Shown here: positions 32,805 through 41,625 of the stretch, piece by piece
Numbering within the stretch: the first letter of the stretch is position 1
Layout of the letters: each line of letters begins with the position of its first letter
Origin: Chryseobacterium hagamense
GTDB taxonomy: Bacteria > Bacteroidota > Bacteroidia > Flavobacteriales > Weeksellaceae
NCBI RefSeq assembly: GCF_007991455.1
Contig: NZ_BJYJ01000001.1
Coordinates: 310,001-374,000, forward strand
Direction of reading: 5' to 3'
DNA length: 64,000 nt
Made by a program: the position numbers and the translations under genes
The notes under the pieces: generated by a model
What the model saw: the letters and a program-made list of their open reading frames with translations, nothing else
Database searches by the model: none
What the model was told of the DNA's origin: nothing

Positions 32805-33677
32805 TTACTCTTCATCTGACTTTTCCTGTCCGGATTCCTTTAAATATTGAATAATCCCGATCACATCATCCTTACCAAAGCCTGCAGTACTTGCGCCCTG
32901 ATAAGTCCGGATCAATGTTTCCGACAACGGGAACTGTGCCCCTGCATTTTTTGCCAGAAGAATGTCTTTCAGCATGAGATCAAGGGAAAAGGCAGGATCA
33001 TAATTTTCATTAACTAAAAGAGGGGTTTTTACTTTCGTGGCACCGCTGCCGCTGGCACTTTCATTGATGATGTCCAGCATTTCCTTACGGTCGATTCCCA
33101 ACTTATCTGAAAAGAGAACGGTTTCCGCCAGTCCCTGGTACAGGCAGGAAATAAAATAATTTACCGCCAGTTTTGCGGCAATTCCTTTACCGTTTTCGCC
33201 CAGATGCCGGATCTCTTTTCCTAATTTTTCAAGATAGGGTAGAGCCCGGTTAATATCACGCTCTTTACCGCCGGCCATAATGATGAGCGTCCCGTCGGCG
33301 GCCGGTTTGGTACTTCCCGCCACCGGAGCATCGATAAAAGAAGCTTCTTTGATGATCACGGCTGCCGAAATCTTACTGCTGGCTTCAGGCGAAACGGTAC
33401 TCATATCCACGAGCAGCTTTCCTGAGAGATCCTGAGTCAGAATTTCTTCAAATACTTCCTTCAACGCTTCATCATTCGTCAGCATGGTAAAGATAATATC
33501 ACTGTTTTTTACGACGTCTGCCACCGAATTGCAGACAATGGAATTTTCCCGGAAGTCATCCGCCTTCTCCGGTGTCCTGTTATAGACCGATAGCTGAAAT
33601 CCTGCCTTTTCCAGATTTTTTGCCATAGGATGCCCCATATTTCCAAGGCCGATAAATCCTAATCTTTCTTTGTTCAT
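32805..33677 (-). CDS. NAD(P)-dependent beta-hydroxyacid dehydrogenase
   Basis: A 290-residue member of the 6-phosphogluconate/3-hydroxyisobutyrate dehydrogenase superfamily. The Rossmann motif is GFIGLGNMGHPMAKNL. The second signature DAPVAGSTKPAADGTLIIMAGG carries the substrate-binding segment, and the catalytic Lys lies in GIAAKLAVNYF. The C-terminal all-helical domain is complete. It could reduce glyoxylate or succinic semialdehyde, as in the GLYR group. It is preceded upstream by a repeat element bounded by 7-bp units. Confidence 0.9.
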   Translation of the reverse strand: MNKERLGFIGLGNMGHPMAKNLEKAGFQLSVYNRTPEKADDFRENSIVCNSVADVVKNSDIIFTMLTNDEALKEVFEEILTQDLSGKLLVDMSTVSPEASSKISAAVIIKEASFIDAPVAGSTKPAADGTLIIMAGGKERDINRALPYLEKLGKEIRHLGENGKGIAAKLAVNYFISCLYQGLAETVLFSDKLGIDRKEMLDIINESASGSGATKVKTPLLVNENYDPAFSLDLMLKDILLAKNAGAQFPLSETLIRTYQGASTAGFGKDDVIGIIQYLKESGQEKSDEE

Positions 33678-33715
33678 TTTTTTCTCAGATTTGTTTATCT
33701 TAAAATTAATTTAAA

Positions 33716-34045
33716 AGGTCGATGATGAATGGTGAATTTTATTTTTAAAATTGATTTACAGGAGTATCTGCTAAATGCAGGTACTGTAAAACCGCCCCTT
33801 CAAAAATTCTTCTGGAATTTCCGCCACCTCTCCCAAAGGAGTGGAATTGTGGTTAAAGTTTTATCAGCTTCGTTTTGAACTAATTTACGAATTTCTTTTC
33901 ACAGCTTATATAAACTTGACCAGCGAATTCACTATTATCCAACCATCTTCTAGCTAAGGTCAATCATTGATTTTAAATGTTAAATAAATATTTCCAAACA
34001 TAAAAAATTAACCGGCAAAGCGGATTGACCATTGACCATTTACTG
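33716..34045. repeat. Intergenic element bounded by inverted 7-bp units (copy H1)
   Basis: The left edge AGGTCGATGATGAATGGTG (from 33716) is nearly identical to that of the element at 42769. The right edge (about 34020-34043) consists of the 7-bp units GATTGAC, CATTGAC and CATTTAC in the opposite sense. The interior is AT-rich without an open frame. Both copies lie between two minus-strand genes. Confidence 0.6.
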
Positions 34046-34051
34046 CAGATA

Positions 34052-35035
34052 CTAAAACCTTTCAACAAGCTCACTAATGCTGTCGATCTCCTCTTTGCTC
34101 AGATTAATCTCGGCTGACCTGGCATTCTGCACGGCCTGTTCTGCATTTCTTGCTCCTGCCAGGGCCACGGTAATTCCCGGTCTCTCAATAGTCCACCGGA
34201 GAACGAGCTGTCCCAGGGTAGCGCTGTGCCGGTCAGCAACAGGTTTTATCTGATCCAGCAATGCATTGGTTTTTTTAATGAAATCCGGCTGGAAGTGTTT
34301 GTGGCCGGCACGGTGGTCGCCTTCCTGAAACCGGTAGCCGGGTGTTATTTTACCCGTCAGTAAACCTCTTTCGAGCGGACTGTAGGCCAAAACGGATTTA
34401 TTATTCTCCATACAGTAAGGAACTGTTTCCTCCTCAACTCCGCGGTTCACCATGCTGAACGGAATCTGGTTCGAAACCAGCTTCAGGGTTTTCTCTGCTT
34501 CTTCCATCTGCGCGGCGTTATAATTGCAGACGCCAGCAAAACGTACTTTTCCCTGTTCGATCAGCCTGGCAACCGCTTCAAAAGTTTCGTCGATCGGTGT
34601 GGTGGAATCCGGCCAGTGGATCTGGTACAGGTCGATGTAATCCGTGCCCAGTCTCTTTAGGCTCTGTTCGCATTCATAGATGATGCTGTCTTTTCCCGCA
34701 TACTTGTAGACATCAATGTCCTCCCCGTTGTTATTTTTGCTGTGCATGGCGAAATCCCCCTTGGCAAGGTCCCAACGCATTCCGAATTTGGTCAGGATCT
34801 GAACCTGGTCCCGCGAAATTCCTTTGATTGCTTCCCCTACGATTTCTTCACTGGTTCCCTGGCCGTAAATCGGAGCCGTATCGATGGAGGTTACCCCCGC
34901 GTCATAAGAAGCCCTGATGGCTTCAATGGCATCATTCCGGTCGGTGCTTCCCCACATCCATCCTCCGGCCGCCCATGCGCCGAACGTTATAGCTGAAACT
35001 TCAAGATCGCTTTTTCCTAATTTTCTGTATTGCAT
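34052..35035 (-). CDS. Aldo/keto reductase
   Basis: A 327-residue TIM-barrel oxidoreductase of the AKR superfamily using NADPH. The catalytic tetrad can be placed: Asp and Tyr in DTAPIYGQGTSEE, Lys in ILTKFGMRW and His in YQIHWPDSTTP. The cofactor region NAEQAVQNARSAEI near the C-terminus is typical of the AKR11/YhdN-like group. The natural aldehyde or ketone substrate is unknown. A second AKR at 62760 is a different subfamily. The start MQYRKLGKSDLEVS is the normal AKR N-terminus. Confidence 0.93.
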   Translation of the reverse strand: MQYRKLGKSDLEVSAITFGAWAAGGWMWGSTDRNDAIEAIRASYDAGVTSIDTAPIYGQGTSEEIVGEAIKGISRDQVQILTKFGMRWDLAKGDFAMHSKNNNGEDIDVYKYAGKDSIIYECEQSLKRLGTDYIDLYQIHWPDSTTPIDETFEAVARLIEQGKVRFAGVCNYNAAQMEEAEKTLKLVSNQIPFSMVNRGVEEETVPYCMENNKSVLAYSPLERGLLTGKITPGYRFQEGDHRAGHKHFQPDFIKKTNALLDQIKPVADRHSATLGQLVLRWTIERPGITVALAGARNAEQAVQNARSAEINLSKEEIDSISELVERF

Positions 35036-35326
35036 ATTGTAATAATTTTAATGGTATGATATGACTTGCCCGGTTAAACTTCTGTTTATGGGCTTTTCCT
35101 GAAAATAGAACTGATTTATACTGATCCTGTTTGAATTATTTAGCCGGATCATTCAGATATTTGCATCCCATAAAAACATCTCTTTCACATCAAAAAAGCC
35201 ACCAAATTACGTTTCGGGAAGTAAATTACCGATAATTTACCTTAGAATGAGCCTTTTAGCCGGAATCAGGAAAAATTCAGCAGCAGTAATTTTTTTTAAC
35301 GGCAAAACTTACCGAAATTTGTACCG

Positions 35327-35962
35327 ATGGAAACAATGAAGGTAATAAATATCGAAAGCTGGAACAGAAAAGAACATTTTGAATTTTTTTCCAAAATGGC
35401 AAGTCCGTATTTTGGGTTTACCACTGAAGTCGATTGTACCAAAGCCTATGACGATGCCAAAGAAAAAGGCCATTCCTTTTTCGCAGTATACCTTTACAAA
35501 TCAATGGTTGCCGTGAATACGGTAGACGAACTTAAACTCAGGATTGTCGGGGATCAGGTGATCCTCTATGATGAGGTGCATGTCGGAAGCACCATCGGAC
35601 GTCCGGACGGAACTTTCGGATTTTCATTTTTTCATTATTCTGATGATTTTAACGTATTCAATGCCGGTTTACAGGAACAGATCAGTACGGTGCATCGCTC
35701 TGCCGGTCTGGGAATACGGAATGAAGTTCTTCCGGTAAACCATATCCGGCACACCACGATCCCGTGGAACTCCTTCAGCGCTTTGTTGCATCCGACCAAT
35801 TTTGATCCGAAAGAATCTATCCCGAAAATTACTTTCGGGAAATTCAGCATCCGGGAGGGCAGGAAATTTTTACCGGTGTCGGTAGAAGCGCATCACGGAT
35901 TAGCAGACGGCCTGCATCTGGCAAAATATATAGAAGAATTTCAACGGCTGCTGAATCTTTAA
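35327..35962 (+). CDS. Chloramphenicol acetyltransferase-like protein (type A fold)
   Basis: A 211-residue protein of the classic CAT family. The active-site motif HHxxxDG is intact (AHHGLADGLH, catalytic His190, structural Asp194), and the trimer-interface and substrate blocks FSFFHYSDDF and NHIRHTTIPWNSFSAL are present. It would acetylate chloramphenicol or a related hydroxyl compound with acetyl-CoA; many chromosomal Flavobacteriia copies exist and not all confer resistance. The start could be 35327 or the ATG at 35336. No mobile signature surrounds it, so it looks intrinsic. Confidence 0.88.
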   Translation: METMKVINIESWNRKEHFEFFSKMASPYFGFTTEVDCTKAYDDAKEKGHSFFAVYLYKSMVAVNTVDELKLRIVGDQVILYDEVHVGSTIGRPDGTFGFSFFHYSDDFNVFNAGLQEQISTVHRSAGLGIRNEVLPVNHIRHTTIPWNSFSALLHPTNFDPKESIPKITFGKFSIREGRKFLPVSVEAHHGLADGLHLAKYIEEFQRLLNL

Positions 35963-36145
35963 TTCAAATTAATCTGTACAATTCCTTCTGGTTCCAAAAA
36001 CGCTGAGAAAGTTTCTCTGATATGACGATCCCTTTGAAAAAAATTGGCTGCTACCATTCAAGTACTATGAAATAGGCAGGGCGTATCACTTACATGAATG
36101 ATTCTGAGTATTATATTACGAAATGTTTGTAATTTTTGTAAGTGA
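35963..36145. other. Intergenic region without recognised features
   Basis: AT-rich sequence between the acetyltransferase gene and the FNR-type promoter. No open frame or terminator hairpin was recognised. Confidence 0.4.
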
Positions 36146-36190
36146 TTGATTATAATCATAAAAAACAGACTCTAAAATCATCTAGTTTTG
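36146..36190 (+). promoter_or_regulatory. Crp/Fnr-type class II promoter
   Basis: TTGAT-TATA-ATCAT (36146-36159) is followed by a TAGTTTTG -7 box (36183-36190). The palindrome centre is 37.5 bp from the end of the -7 box, the same as at 20819-20863. Transcription would start near 36196. The first coding start is 320 bp away, so either a long leader or a small RNA is implied. Confidence 0.6.
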
Positions 36191-36300
36191 TAAATAAGTA
36201 AGGCCTGATACAGAAGTTCTATAAAGGGATTAAAAATATTATCGTGGTACCTATGTGGTATTTTAATTATATAAATTTTTAATCATTTTTTATTTCTTTG
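36191..36300 (+). ncRNA. Candidate small RNA from the FNR-type promoter
   Basis: Downstream of the predicted start near 36196 there is no open frame. A short hairpin GTACC-tatgt-GGTAT followed by TTTT lies near 36246-36264 and could end a transcript of about 70 nt. The hairpin is only 5 bp, so read-through into the HTH gene is equally possible. This is an inference from promoter geometry. Confidence 0.3.
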
Positions 36301-36515
36301 TCTTTGCCTAAAAATAATTTACAGATTCTGTAGAATATTTTTAATCTTAAACTAAAACTAAGAAAAAAAAGATACTTGTCTTTATGTTTTAAGATTACAG
36401 ATACTTAAACCAAAATATACTCCTGAAGGAAAAATCCGGGCGGAGTGGAAAGAAGAGCGATTAATACTGGAACTTATTATTCATAAGTGACAGCCCTAGT
36501 AGAGATGAGAAAAAT

Positions 36516-36857
36516 ATGAGAAACGAAAAGACTGAATTTAATTTAGAAGATATTAACCAAAAGATTTTTGTGCAGGAAGAAATTTTAACATTAGCAAAAG
36601 AGAACTCACCGCGTCTGCTGAATAAATTCAGACTGGTAGATCCCGACTTTTTTAATAAATTATCAGCAATTCAGCCTAACCTGAAGAATTCTGAATTGAT
36701 ATTTTGTATTTATCTGAAGCTCAATCTGACGACCAAAGAGATTGCAACCTATACGTTTGTAACTCCGAAGGCGATTCAGAACCGGAAAAACCGGCTCCGG
36801 AAGAAACTGAGCATTGCTTCGGATTTAGATATTTATAAATGGTTTAATGAAATTTAA
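36516..36857 (+). CDS. Small helix-turn-helix regulator (LuxR-like C-terminal domain)
   Basis: A 113-residue protein. Residues about 50-110 (PNLKNSELIFCIYLKLNLTTKEIATYTFVTPKAIQNRKNRLRKKL) form a LuxR/GerE-type HTH like the one at the end of Flavobacteriia tetratricopeptide regulators, but no sensor or TPR domain precedes it. It may be a complete small regulator or a truncated descendant of the larger type. It follows a leader of more than 300 bp and is convergent with the metallo-hydrolase gene 13 bp away. Its target is unknown. Confidence 0.72.
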   Translation: MRNEKTEFNLEDINQKIFVQEEILTLAKENSPRLLNKFRLVDPDFFNKLSAIQPNLKNSELIFCIYLKLNLTTKEIATYTFVTPKAIQNRKNRLRKKLSIASDLDIYKWFNEI

Positions 36858-36870
36858 ACCATTTTTTTTT

Positions 36871-37602
36871 TCAAAATTCCATAACGGATTTTTCCAGGTC
36901 GTGGTACAGCAGCACTTTCCAATTGTGTTCTGAAGCAGCCTTAGCCCATCTTATTCTCAGATCCATTGCCTTCCTGCCATCGAAATCACTCTTGTATGCA
37001 AGGCGGTATTTCAGATACAATTTCTGCGGCAGGTTATCAGCGCCGTAAAAAACAGTCTCCTCATCAGTGCTGATCCGGAAAACCTGCATAAATGGTGTGT
37101 GGCCACCCGTCACTTCAAAAGAATTTTCCTGTGTAATATTTCCTTGGTCCTCGTCCATCCGGACGATGTTCTGAAGCTGTATCAGTTTTTCGAGCGTATC
37201 AAAATTAAAAGAGTGGCTTGACCGGTTTTTCATGGCAAACGCCAGTTCCCTTTTCTGCATATAAATTTCCGCATTCGGGAAAGTGGCTTCAAAACCATTT
37301 TCCGTCCGGGTAATTGTTGTTTCAATATGATCTTTGTGTAAACGGGAAAGCAGGACCTTCGTCACCTGGCTGGGATGGATGTTTTCATTCTCGAGAATTT
37401 CAGAAATTACTGTTTTCCCATCTTTATTTTTCCAGCCAATTCCGGCATCCAGCAGAATAACATCGTGTTCAGTAATAACCAGAAACGGTGTTACGGACAT
37501 TTTTATTCTTTTCAGATGCTCCCCATTCTCCTCTGTCAACATGGTAAAATCTTTGGTTTTACCGGTAGAAAAGCTGCCTTCTTTTAGTGGAACAATTCTC
37601 AT
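36871..37602 (-). CDS. Metallo-beta-lactamase-fold hydrolase with altered zinc motif
   Basis: A 243-residue MBL-fold protein of lactonase-like length. The zinc motif HxHxDH reads R87-L-H89-K-D-H92 in LLSRLHKDHIETT, so the first His is replaced by Arg and the glycine-rich turn after it is also lost. The later GGHTPFMQVF and VFYGADNLPQ blocks are retained (His and Asp positions). Loss of one zinc-1 ligand suggests reduced or altered metal binding; it may be inactive as a hydrolase or have another role. It stands alone and convergent with the HTH gene. Confidence 0.82.
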   Translation of the reverse strand: MRIVPLKEGSFSTGKTKDFTMLTEENGEHLKRIKMSVTPFLVITEHDVILLDAGIGWKNKDGKTVISEILENENIHPSQVTKVLLSRLHKDHIETTITRTENGFEATFPNAEIYMQKRELAFAMKNRSSHSFNFDTLEKLIQLQNIVRMDEDQGNITQENSFEVTGGHTPFMQVFRISTDEETVFYGADNLPQKLYLKYRLAYKSDFDGRKAMDLRIRWAKAASEHNWKVLLYHDLEKSVMEF

Positions 37603-37787
37603 TAGGCAAAGTTCAGGAATATTTATAAATCATAAAAATTTTTATGGCAGTTCCTATCATCCGAAACCGACAGAATCATGCCTGATGCTGATCTTAAATA
37701 ACATGGATTCAGACCTGTTCATTTATATTCGGTTATTTAATTAATGCAAAATAAAATTAAAGCTGGGTAAGCCAGGTTTTAAACATA

Positions 37788-38103
37788 ATTCATCCGGGTA
37801 GAATCACTAAAACGATTCACGCTTCCGACAGAATGCAATCCTATCCTGAATACATCCACTCTCAAGCATATTATAACAATGTAAATCCGATTATATTCAA
37901 CACATATTAAACTGTTTATTTAGCTAAAAAATTAAGCTGATGCTATTCGCAGATGATTTTAAATAAGAAATTTCTCCGATAAAATGATGAAGATTTAATT
38001 TGGTCACAAGGCTTTTAATCATACGGTAACAGAAAACTTCCGGCATTCTGCATCCCTTTTCCAGCCATTTAATCTGAATTCTGCTTTGGGTTCACGTTAA
38101 ATA
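37788..38103 (+). repeat. Dispersed repeat R1, copy B (diverged)
   Basis: Recognisable from the TCATCCGGGTAGAAT block, which aligns with the third block of copy A. It continues to an ACTTCCGGCATTCTGCAT core (38036-38066) and an end CACGTTAAATAAG. The left end is not clear. It is the most diverged copy, and its right end abuts the promoter of the MFS gene. Confidence 0.65.
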
Positions 38104-38105
38104 AG

Positions 38106-38113
38106 TATTTTTG
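38106..38113 (+). promoter_or_regulatory. Promoter -7 box of the MFS transporter gene
   Basis: TATTTTTG matches TAnnTTTG and lies 31 bp before the ATG at 38145, immediately after the right end of R1 copy B. Confidence 0.5.
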
Positions 38114-38144
38114 CAATACGGTTTTATAAATGAACTTTGATTAA

Positions 38145-39341
38145 ATGAAAGATATGCAGTTGAATTCTACCGGCGGTATTTCGCGTGCGGTTATCTGGCT
38201 GATGGCTGTTATTTCCGGGCTTGTGGTGGCAAACATTTATTACAACCAGCCGTTGCTGGGTCTTATTGCAAAGGATCTGGAAGTTCCTGAAAGCGCCGTA
38301 AGCAGAATTTCGGTCCTTACCCAGCTTGGATATGCCGCGGGCTTACTGCTGATCGTTCCTCTGGGCGATAAACTGTTCCGGAAAAAGCTGATCCTGACAG
38401 ACCTTATTCTGGTTTTCGTTTCTTTAGTAGGGATGGCTTTCGGTACTGAATTGTGGATGCTCTACATCGCCAGTTTACTGATTGGCATTACCTCTGTGAT
38501 TCCCCAGCTGTTTATTCCTATTGCAGCCGAACTTTCTTCGGATAAAGAAAAGTCCTCCAATATCGGAACGGTAATGTCCGGGCTGTTGCTGGGCATTCTG
38601 TTATCCAGGTTTATCGGCGGGATCGTCGGTGAACTTTGGGGCTGGAGAGCGATGTTCGGTATAGCTGCAGGAATAATGGTTGCCGTCTGGTTTGCCGTCT
38701 ACAAAATGCTTCCTGAAGTACACCCTAATTTTACAGGGACTTATGGTCAACTTATGAAATCCGTTTTTAATCTAGCTAAAACGCAGCCGGTACTCAGGCT
38801 GGCTTCTTTCCGGGGGGCGATGGCTTTCGGATCGATGTGTGCACTCTTTACGACGCTTGTTTTCCACCTCGAAAATCCTCCGTTCAATGCGGGCTCTTCT
38901 GTGGTTGGAAGCTTCGGGCTGGCCGGGGCAGTGGGGGCGCTGGCGGCTGCAAGGGTGGGGAAACTTCAGCAATATCTTGATCTCAACCGCATAATTATCT
39001 ATTCGCTGCTGGTGGTTCTGGGAAGCTGGCTGTTTTCTTATTTTGCCGGAGCAACCTATTGGGGATTGATTGTCGGAGTTATCTTGATAGACCTCGGCGT
39101 ACAGTCCAGCCACATCATGAACCAGACCAACTATTTCATGATTAAATCCAATGCGGTCAACCGGCTGAATACCGTCTATATGGTTTCCTATTTTATCGGA
39201 GGGTCTTTCGGGACCTGGGCGGCGTCCATCGCATGGGGACACGCACAGTGGAGTGGGGTCTGCTCGGTAGGAGCGGTTATGGCTCTGGCTGCACTGGCAG
39301 CACACCTGGTATTCAGCAGGAAAGTGCAATCTGAAAAATGA
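38145..39341 (+). CDS. MFS transporter
   Basis: A 398-residue inner-membrane protein with about twelve hydrophobic segments. The block LGYAAGLLLIVPLGDKLFRKK between helices 2 and 3 is the DHA1-type loop motif GxLxDrxxRK, here GDKLFRKK. It is a probable drug or metabolite exporter; the substrate is unknown. Only 38 bp separate it from the DsbA-like gene downstream, so the two are likely co-transcribed. Confidence 0.88.
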   Translation: MKDMQLNSTGGISRAVIWLMAVISGLVVANIYYNQPLLGLIAKDLEVPESAVSRISVLTQLGYAAGLLLIVPLGDKLFRKKLILTDLILVFVSLVGMAFGTELWMLYIASLLIGITSVIPQLFIPIAAELSSDKEKSSNIGTVMSGLLLGILLSRFIGGIVGELWGWRAMFGIAAGIMVAVWFAVYKMLPEVHPNFTGTYGQLMKSVFNLAKTQPVLRLASFRGAMAFGSMCALFTTLVFHLENPPFNAGSSVVGSFGLAGAVGALAAARVGKLQQYLDLNRIIIYSLLVVLGSWLFSYFAGATYWGLIVGVILIDLGVQSSHIMNQTNYFMIKSNAVNRLNTVYMVSYFIGGSFGTWAASIAWGHAQWSGVCSVGAVMALAALAAHLVFSRKVQSEK

Positions 39342-39379
39342 TACCTGTTTATAAATCAATTTAATTAAAAATCAATACA

Positions 39380-40078
39380 ATGAAAATAGAAATCTGGTCG
39401 GATGTGATGTGTCCGTTTTGCTATATCGGCAAAAATAACTTTGAAAAAGCGCTAGCTCAACTTCCGTTTAAGGATGAAGTGGAAGTGGAATGGAAGAGTT
39501 TCCAGCTGGATCCTACCCTCCACCCTAAAGAAACAAAATCCACTTTCGATTATTTCAGGGAGAAGAAAGGTTTTCCCGAAGCACAGGCCCAACAGATGAT
39601 CAGTCAGGTCAAACAAATGGGTGCCGGTGCGGGAATTGATTTCCAGTTCGAAAAGGCTTTGATCACCAATACGTTTGCAGCACATAAAATCCTGCATCTG
39701 GCCAAAAAATACAGCAAATCCGACGAAATGGAAGAAGCCCTTTTCACGGCGCACTTCATCGACGGAAAAAATGTCGGGGATCATGAGACCCTGGTTTCTC
39801 TGGCCGCATCTACGGGAATCGATCAGGAAGAAGCCAGTCAGGTCTTACATTCAGAAACCTTCGATGCTGAAATCGGTAAGGATATTGAGGAGGCAAAGAT
39901 CAATGGCGTTTCCGGTGTCCCTTTCTTTATCCTCAACGGTAAATACGCGGTTTCAGGAGCCCAGCCGGCCGAACTCTTTGTCAGTGCGCTTCAGCAGACG
40001 TATGATGAAACGGTTGTGCATTCAAAAATTCAGACAGATAACAACGCGGCGTGTGATGTTGACGGTTGCGAAATCTGA
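39380..40078 (+). CDS. DsbA-family oxidoreductase (FrnE-like)
   Basis: A 232-residue thioredoxin-fold protein with the redox pair CPFC at residues 11-14 (SDVMCPFCYIG), a central helical insertion and a cis-Pro segment GVSGVPFFILNGKYAVSGAQ. No signal peptide is present, so unlike secreted DsbA it acts in the cytoplasm, as FrnE/2-hydroxychromene isomerase-like proteins do. It ends with a short Cys-containing tail (AACDVDGCEI), which could bind metal or act as a resolving cysteine pair. Confidence 0.88.
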   Translation: MKIEIWSDVMCPFCYIGKNNFEKALAQLPFKDEVEVEWKSFQLDPTLHPKETKSTFDYFREKKGFPEAQAQQMISQVKQMGAGAGIDFQFEKALITNTFAAHKILHLAKKYSKSDEMEEALFTAHFIDGKNVGDHETLVSLAASTGIDQEEASQVLHSETFDAEIGKDIEEAKINGVSGVPFFILNGKYAVSGAQPAELFVSALQQTYDETVVHSKIQTDNNAACDVDGCEI

Positions 40079-40395
40079 TAAACATTCAGGGGGAAATTAA
40101 AACAGATGTAAGATTAAGGAAGTTTCACACATAGGTCAGGTGAGATGAAGAGGCACTTATTGTGTATATTTCAGAGCACATCAGATAAAAAATCAGAGAT
40201 TTTTCAGGAGTTCAGCTTAATTCTGGTAAGATGGCTGAGACTCTCAAAGCTCCGCTTCCGGACTGACGATTATTAACCACCATAGTCACAAAAGAAATAT
40301 TGGCTGTATAAAGTTGAATGCCTCACGTTTAAAACAGCGTACAAAAGTTTAAAAATCAAAATTTTATACCTCGTGATGAAACGATGGCCTTTCCG
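40079..40395. other. Intergenic region with scattered repeat fragments
   Basis: No gene is seen. Fragments such as AGGTGAGATGAAGAGGC and TGGCTGAGACTCTCAAAGC suggest degenerate repeats, but no second full copy is in the window. Confidence 0.35.
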
Positions 40396-40419
40396 GTGGC
40401 TGAGCGGAGCTGAAGCCAC
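40396..40419. repeat. GGCTGAGCGGAG-type hairpin
   Basis: GTGGCT (40396-40401) and AGCCAC (40414-40419) enclose GAGCGGAGCTGA. Palindromes of this GGCTGAGCGnAG kind are frequent between Flavobacteriia genes (general knowledge). Here it could be a transcription attenuator before the nucleosidase gene. Confidence 0.5.
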
Positions 40420-40468
40420 GTTATCATCCGAGAACCTATAGTTAAAAAGCAGAATAAGAAATAATAAA

Positions 40469-41050
40469 ATGATCAGAATAAACGAAGGACTGGAATTTCC
40501 CCTTGAAGATACGCTTTTTGTCTTTGCCCTGGATTCGGAGGCAGGAAAAGTGTTCAATGATAAAAACAAACTGATAACCGGCATCGGCAAGGTAAATGCC
40601 GCCATGGAACTGACGAAAGAAATTTACCGCAAACGCCCGAAGCTGATCGTTAATCTCGGATCGGCAGGAAGCCAGAATTTCCATAAAGGTGATATCGTCT
40701 GCTGCACCAGGTTTATCCAGCGGGATATGGATGTAAGAGGCTTAGGTTTCAGTCTGTATGAAACCCCATTATCAGGCATACCGCCGGTTTTGGAATACGG
40801 AATTAAACACCACGTCCTTCCGGAAGGCATCTGCGGAAGCGGCGACAGTTTTGAAATGAACCACTCTGAAACGGTGTACAATATCGTGGATATGGAAGCC
40901 TATCCGCTGGCCCTTATTGCGATGAAAGAAGAAATCCCGTTTCTGTGCCTGAAATACATTTCCGATGACGCCGGAAGCGATGCCGCGGACGACTGGGCGG
41001 TACAGGTGCATCTGGCATCGGAAGCCTTTAAAACTATTTTATTTACATAA
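40469..41050 (+). CDS. Nucleoside phosphorylase-fold nucleosidase
   Basis: A 193-residue protein of the phosphorylase superfamily. ITGIGKVNAAMELT near residue 37 and VNLGSAGS are the phosphate/ribose-site strands, and NIVDMEAYPLALIAMKE near residue 137 has the Met-Glu pair that contacts ribose in 5-methylthioadenosine/S-adenosylhomocysteine nucleosidases. It is shorter than the 230-residue MtnN, which places it with a smaller nucleosidase subgroup. It would split a nucleoside into base and sugar. It is followed after 9 bp by an acetyltransferase gene. Confidence 0.82.
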   Translation: MIRINEGLEFPLEDTLFVFALDSEAGKVFNDKNKLITGIGKVNAAMELTKEIYRKRPKLIVNLGSAGSQNFHKGDIVCCTRFIQRDMDVRGLGFSLYETPLSGIPPVLEYGIKHHVLPEGICGSGDSFEMNHSETVYNIVDMEAYPLALIAMKEEIPFLCLKYISDDAGSDAADDWAVQVHLASEAFKTILFT

Positions 41051-41059
41051 TTTCTAAAA

Positions 41060-41581
41060 ATGATATCCATTCACATGATCATGGCTTCCCTGAAAGATCT
41101 TGCTATTTTGCAGGATCTGGGAAGGCAGACCTTTTACGAAACCTTTGCTCCGCATAATTCCGAAGAACAGATCCGGCAGTATCTGACCGAAAGTTTTGCA
41201 GAAGATAAATTAACCCGAGAATTAAAACATCCCGATTCCCTGTTTTTCATCGCATGGGAAGAAGAGAACCCGGTAGGGTATTTAAAAGTAAATTCCGGGG
41301 AAGCACAGACGGAACTGCAGGATGACACTTCGCTGGAAATCGAAAGGATCTATGTGAGAAGTTCGCATCATGGTAAAAAGGTCGGCCAGCTCCTGTATGA
41401 CAAAGCCCTGGAAACAGCTGTTGAACAACAGAAAAAATATCTTTGGCTGGGCGTCTGGGAAGAAAACCACCGGGCCGTCAGCTTTTATAGGAAAAACGGA
41501 TTCGAGGAATTCGGCAAACATATTTTCAGATTGGGAGATGAAGAGCAGACCGATCTGATGATGAAGAGAATGTTGGATTAA
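41060..41581 (+). CDS. GNAT-family N-acetyltransferase
   Basis: A 173-residue acetyltransferase. The acetyl-CoA loop is SSHHGKKVGQLLYDKAL (R/QxxGxG/A-like), and the C-terminal WLGVWEENHRAVSFYRKNGFEEFG is typical of the PaiA/spermidine-acetyltransferase-like group. The acceptor is unknown; a polyamine or small amine is plausible. It is co-transcribed with the nucleosidase. Confidence 0.85.
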   Translation: MISIHMIMASLKDLAILQDLGRQTFYETFAPHNSEEQIRQYLTESFAEDKLTRELKHPDSLFFIAWEEENPVGYLKVNSGEAQTELQDDTSLEIERIYVRSSHHGKKVGQLLYDKALETAVEQQKKYLWLGVWEENHRAVSFYRKNGFEEFGKHIFRLGDEEQTDLMMKRMLD

Positions 41582-41598
41582 GTAAATTTGAACTTAAC

Positions 41599-41625
41599 AG
41601 GCTGGGGCCGGGAAGCAAAAGCCGG
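41599..41625 (-). repeat. R1 core fragment after the acetyltransferase gene (reverse orientation)
   Basis: AGGCTGGGGCCGGGAAGC is a degenerate reverse copy of the R1 core, 18 bp after the stop codon. Confidence 0.45.

Noticed and set aside
35327..35962. Chloramphenicol acetyltransferase-like gene as an acquired resistance gene
   Set aside because: No insertion sequence, integron or change of base composition is seen around it; similar chromosomal genes are usual in the group.
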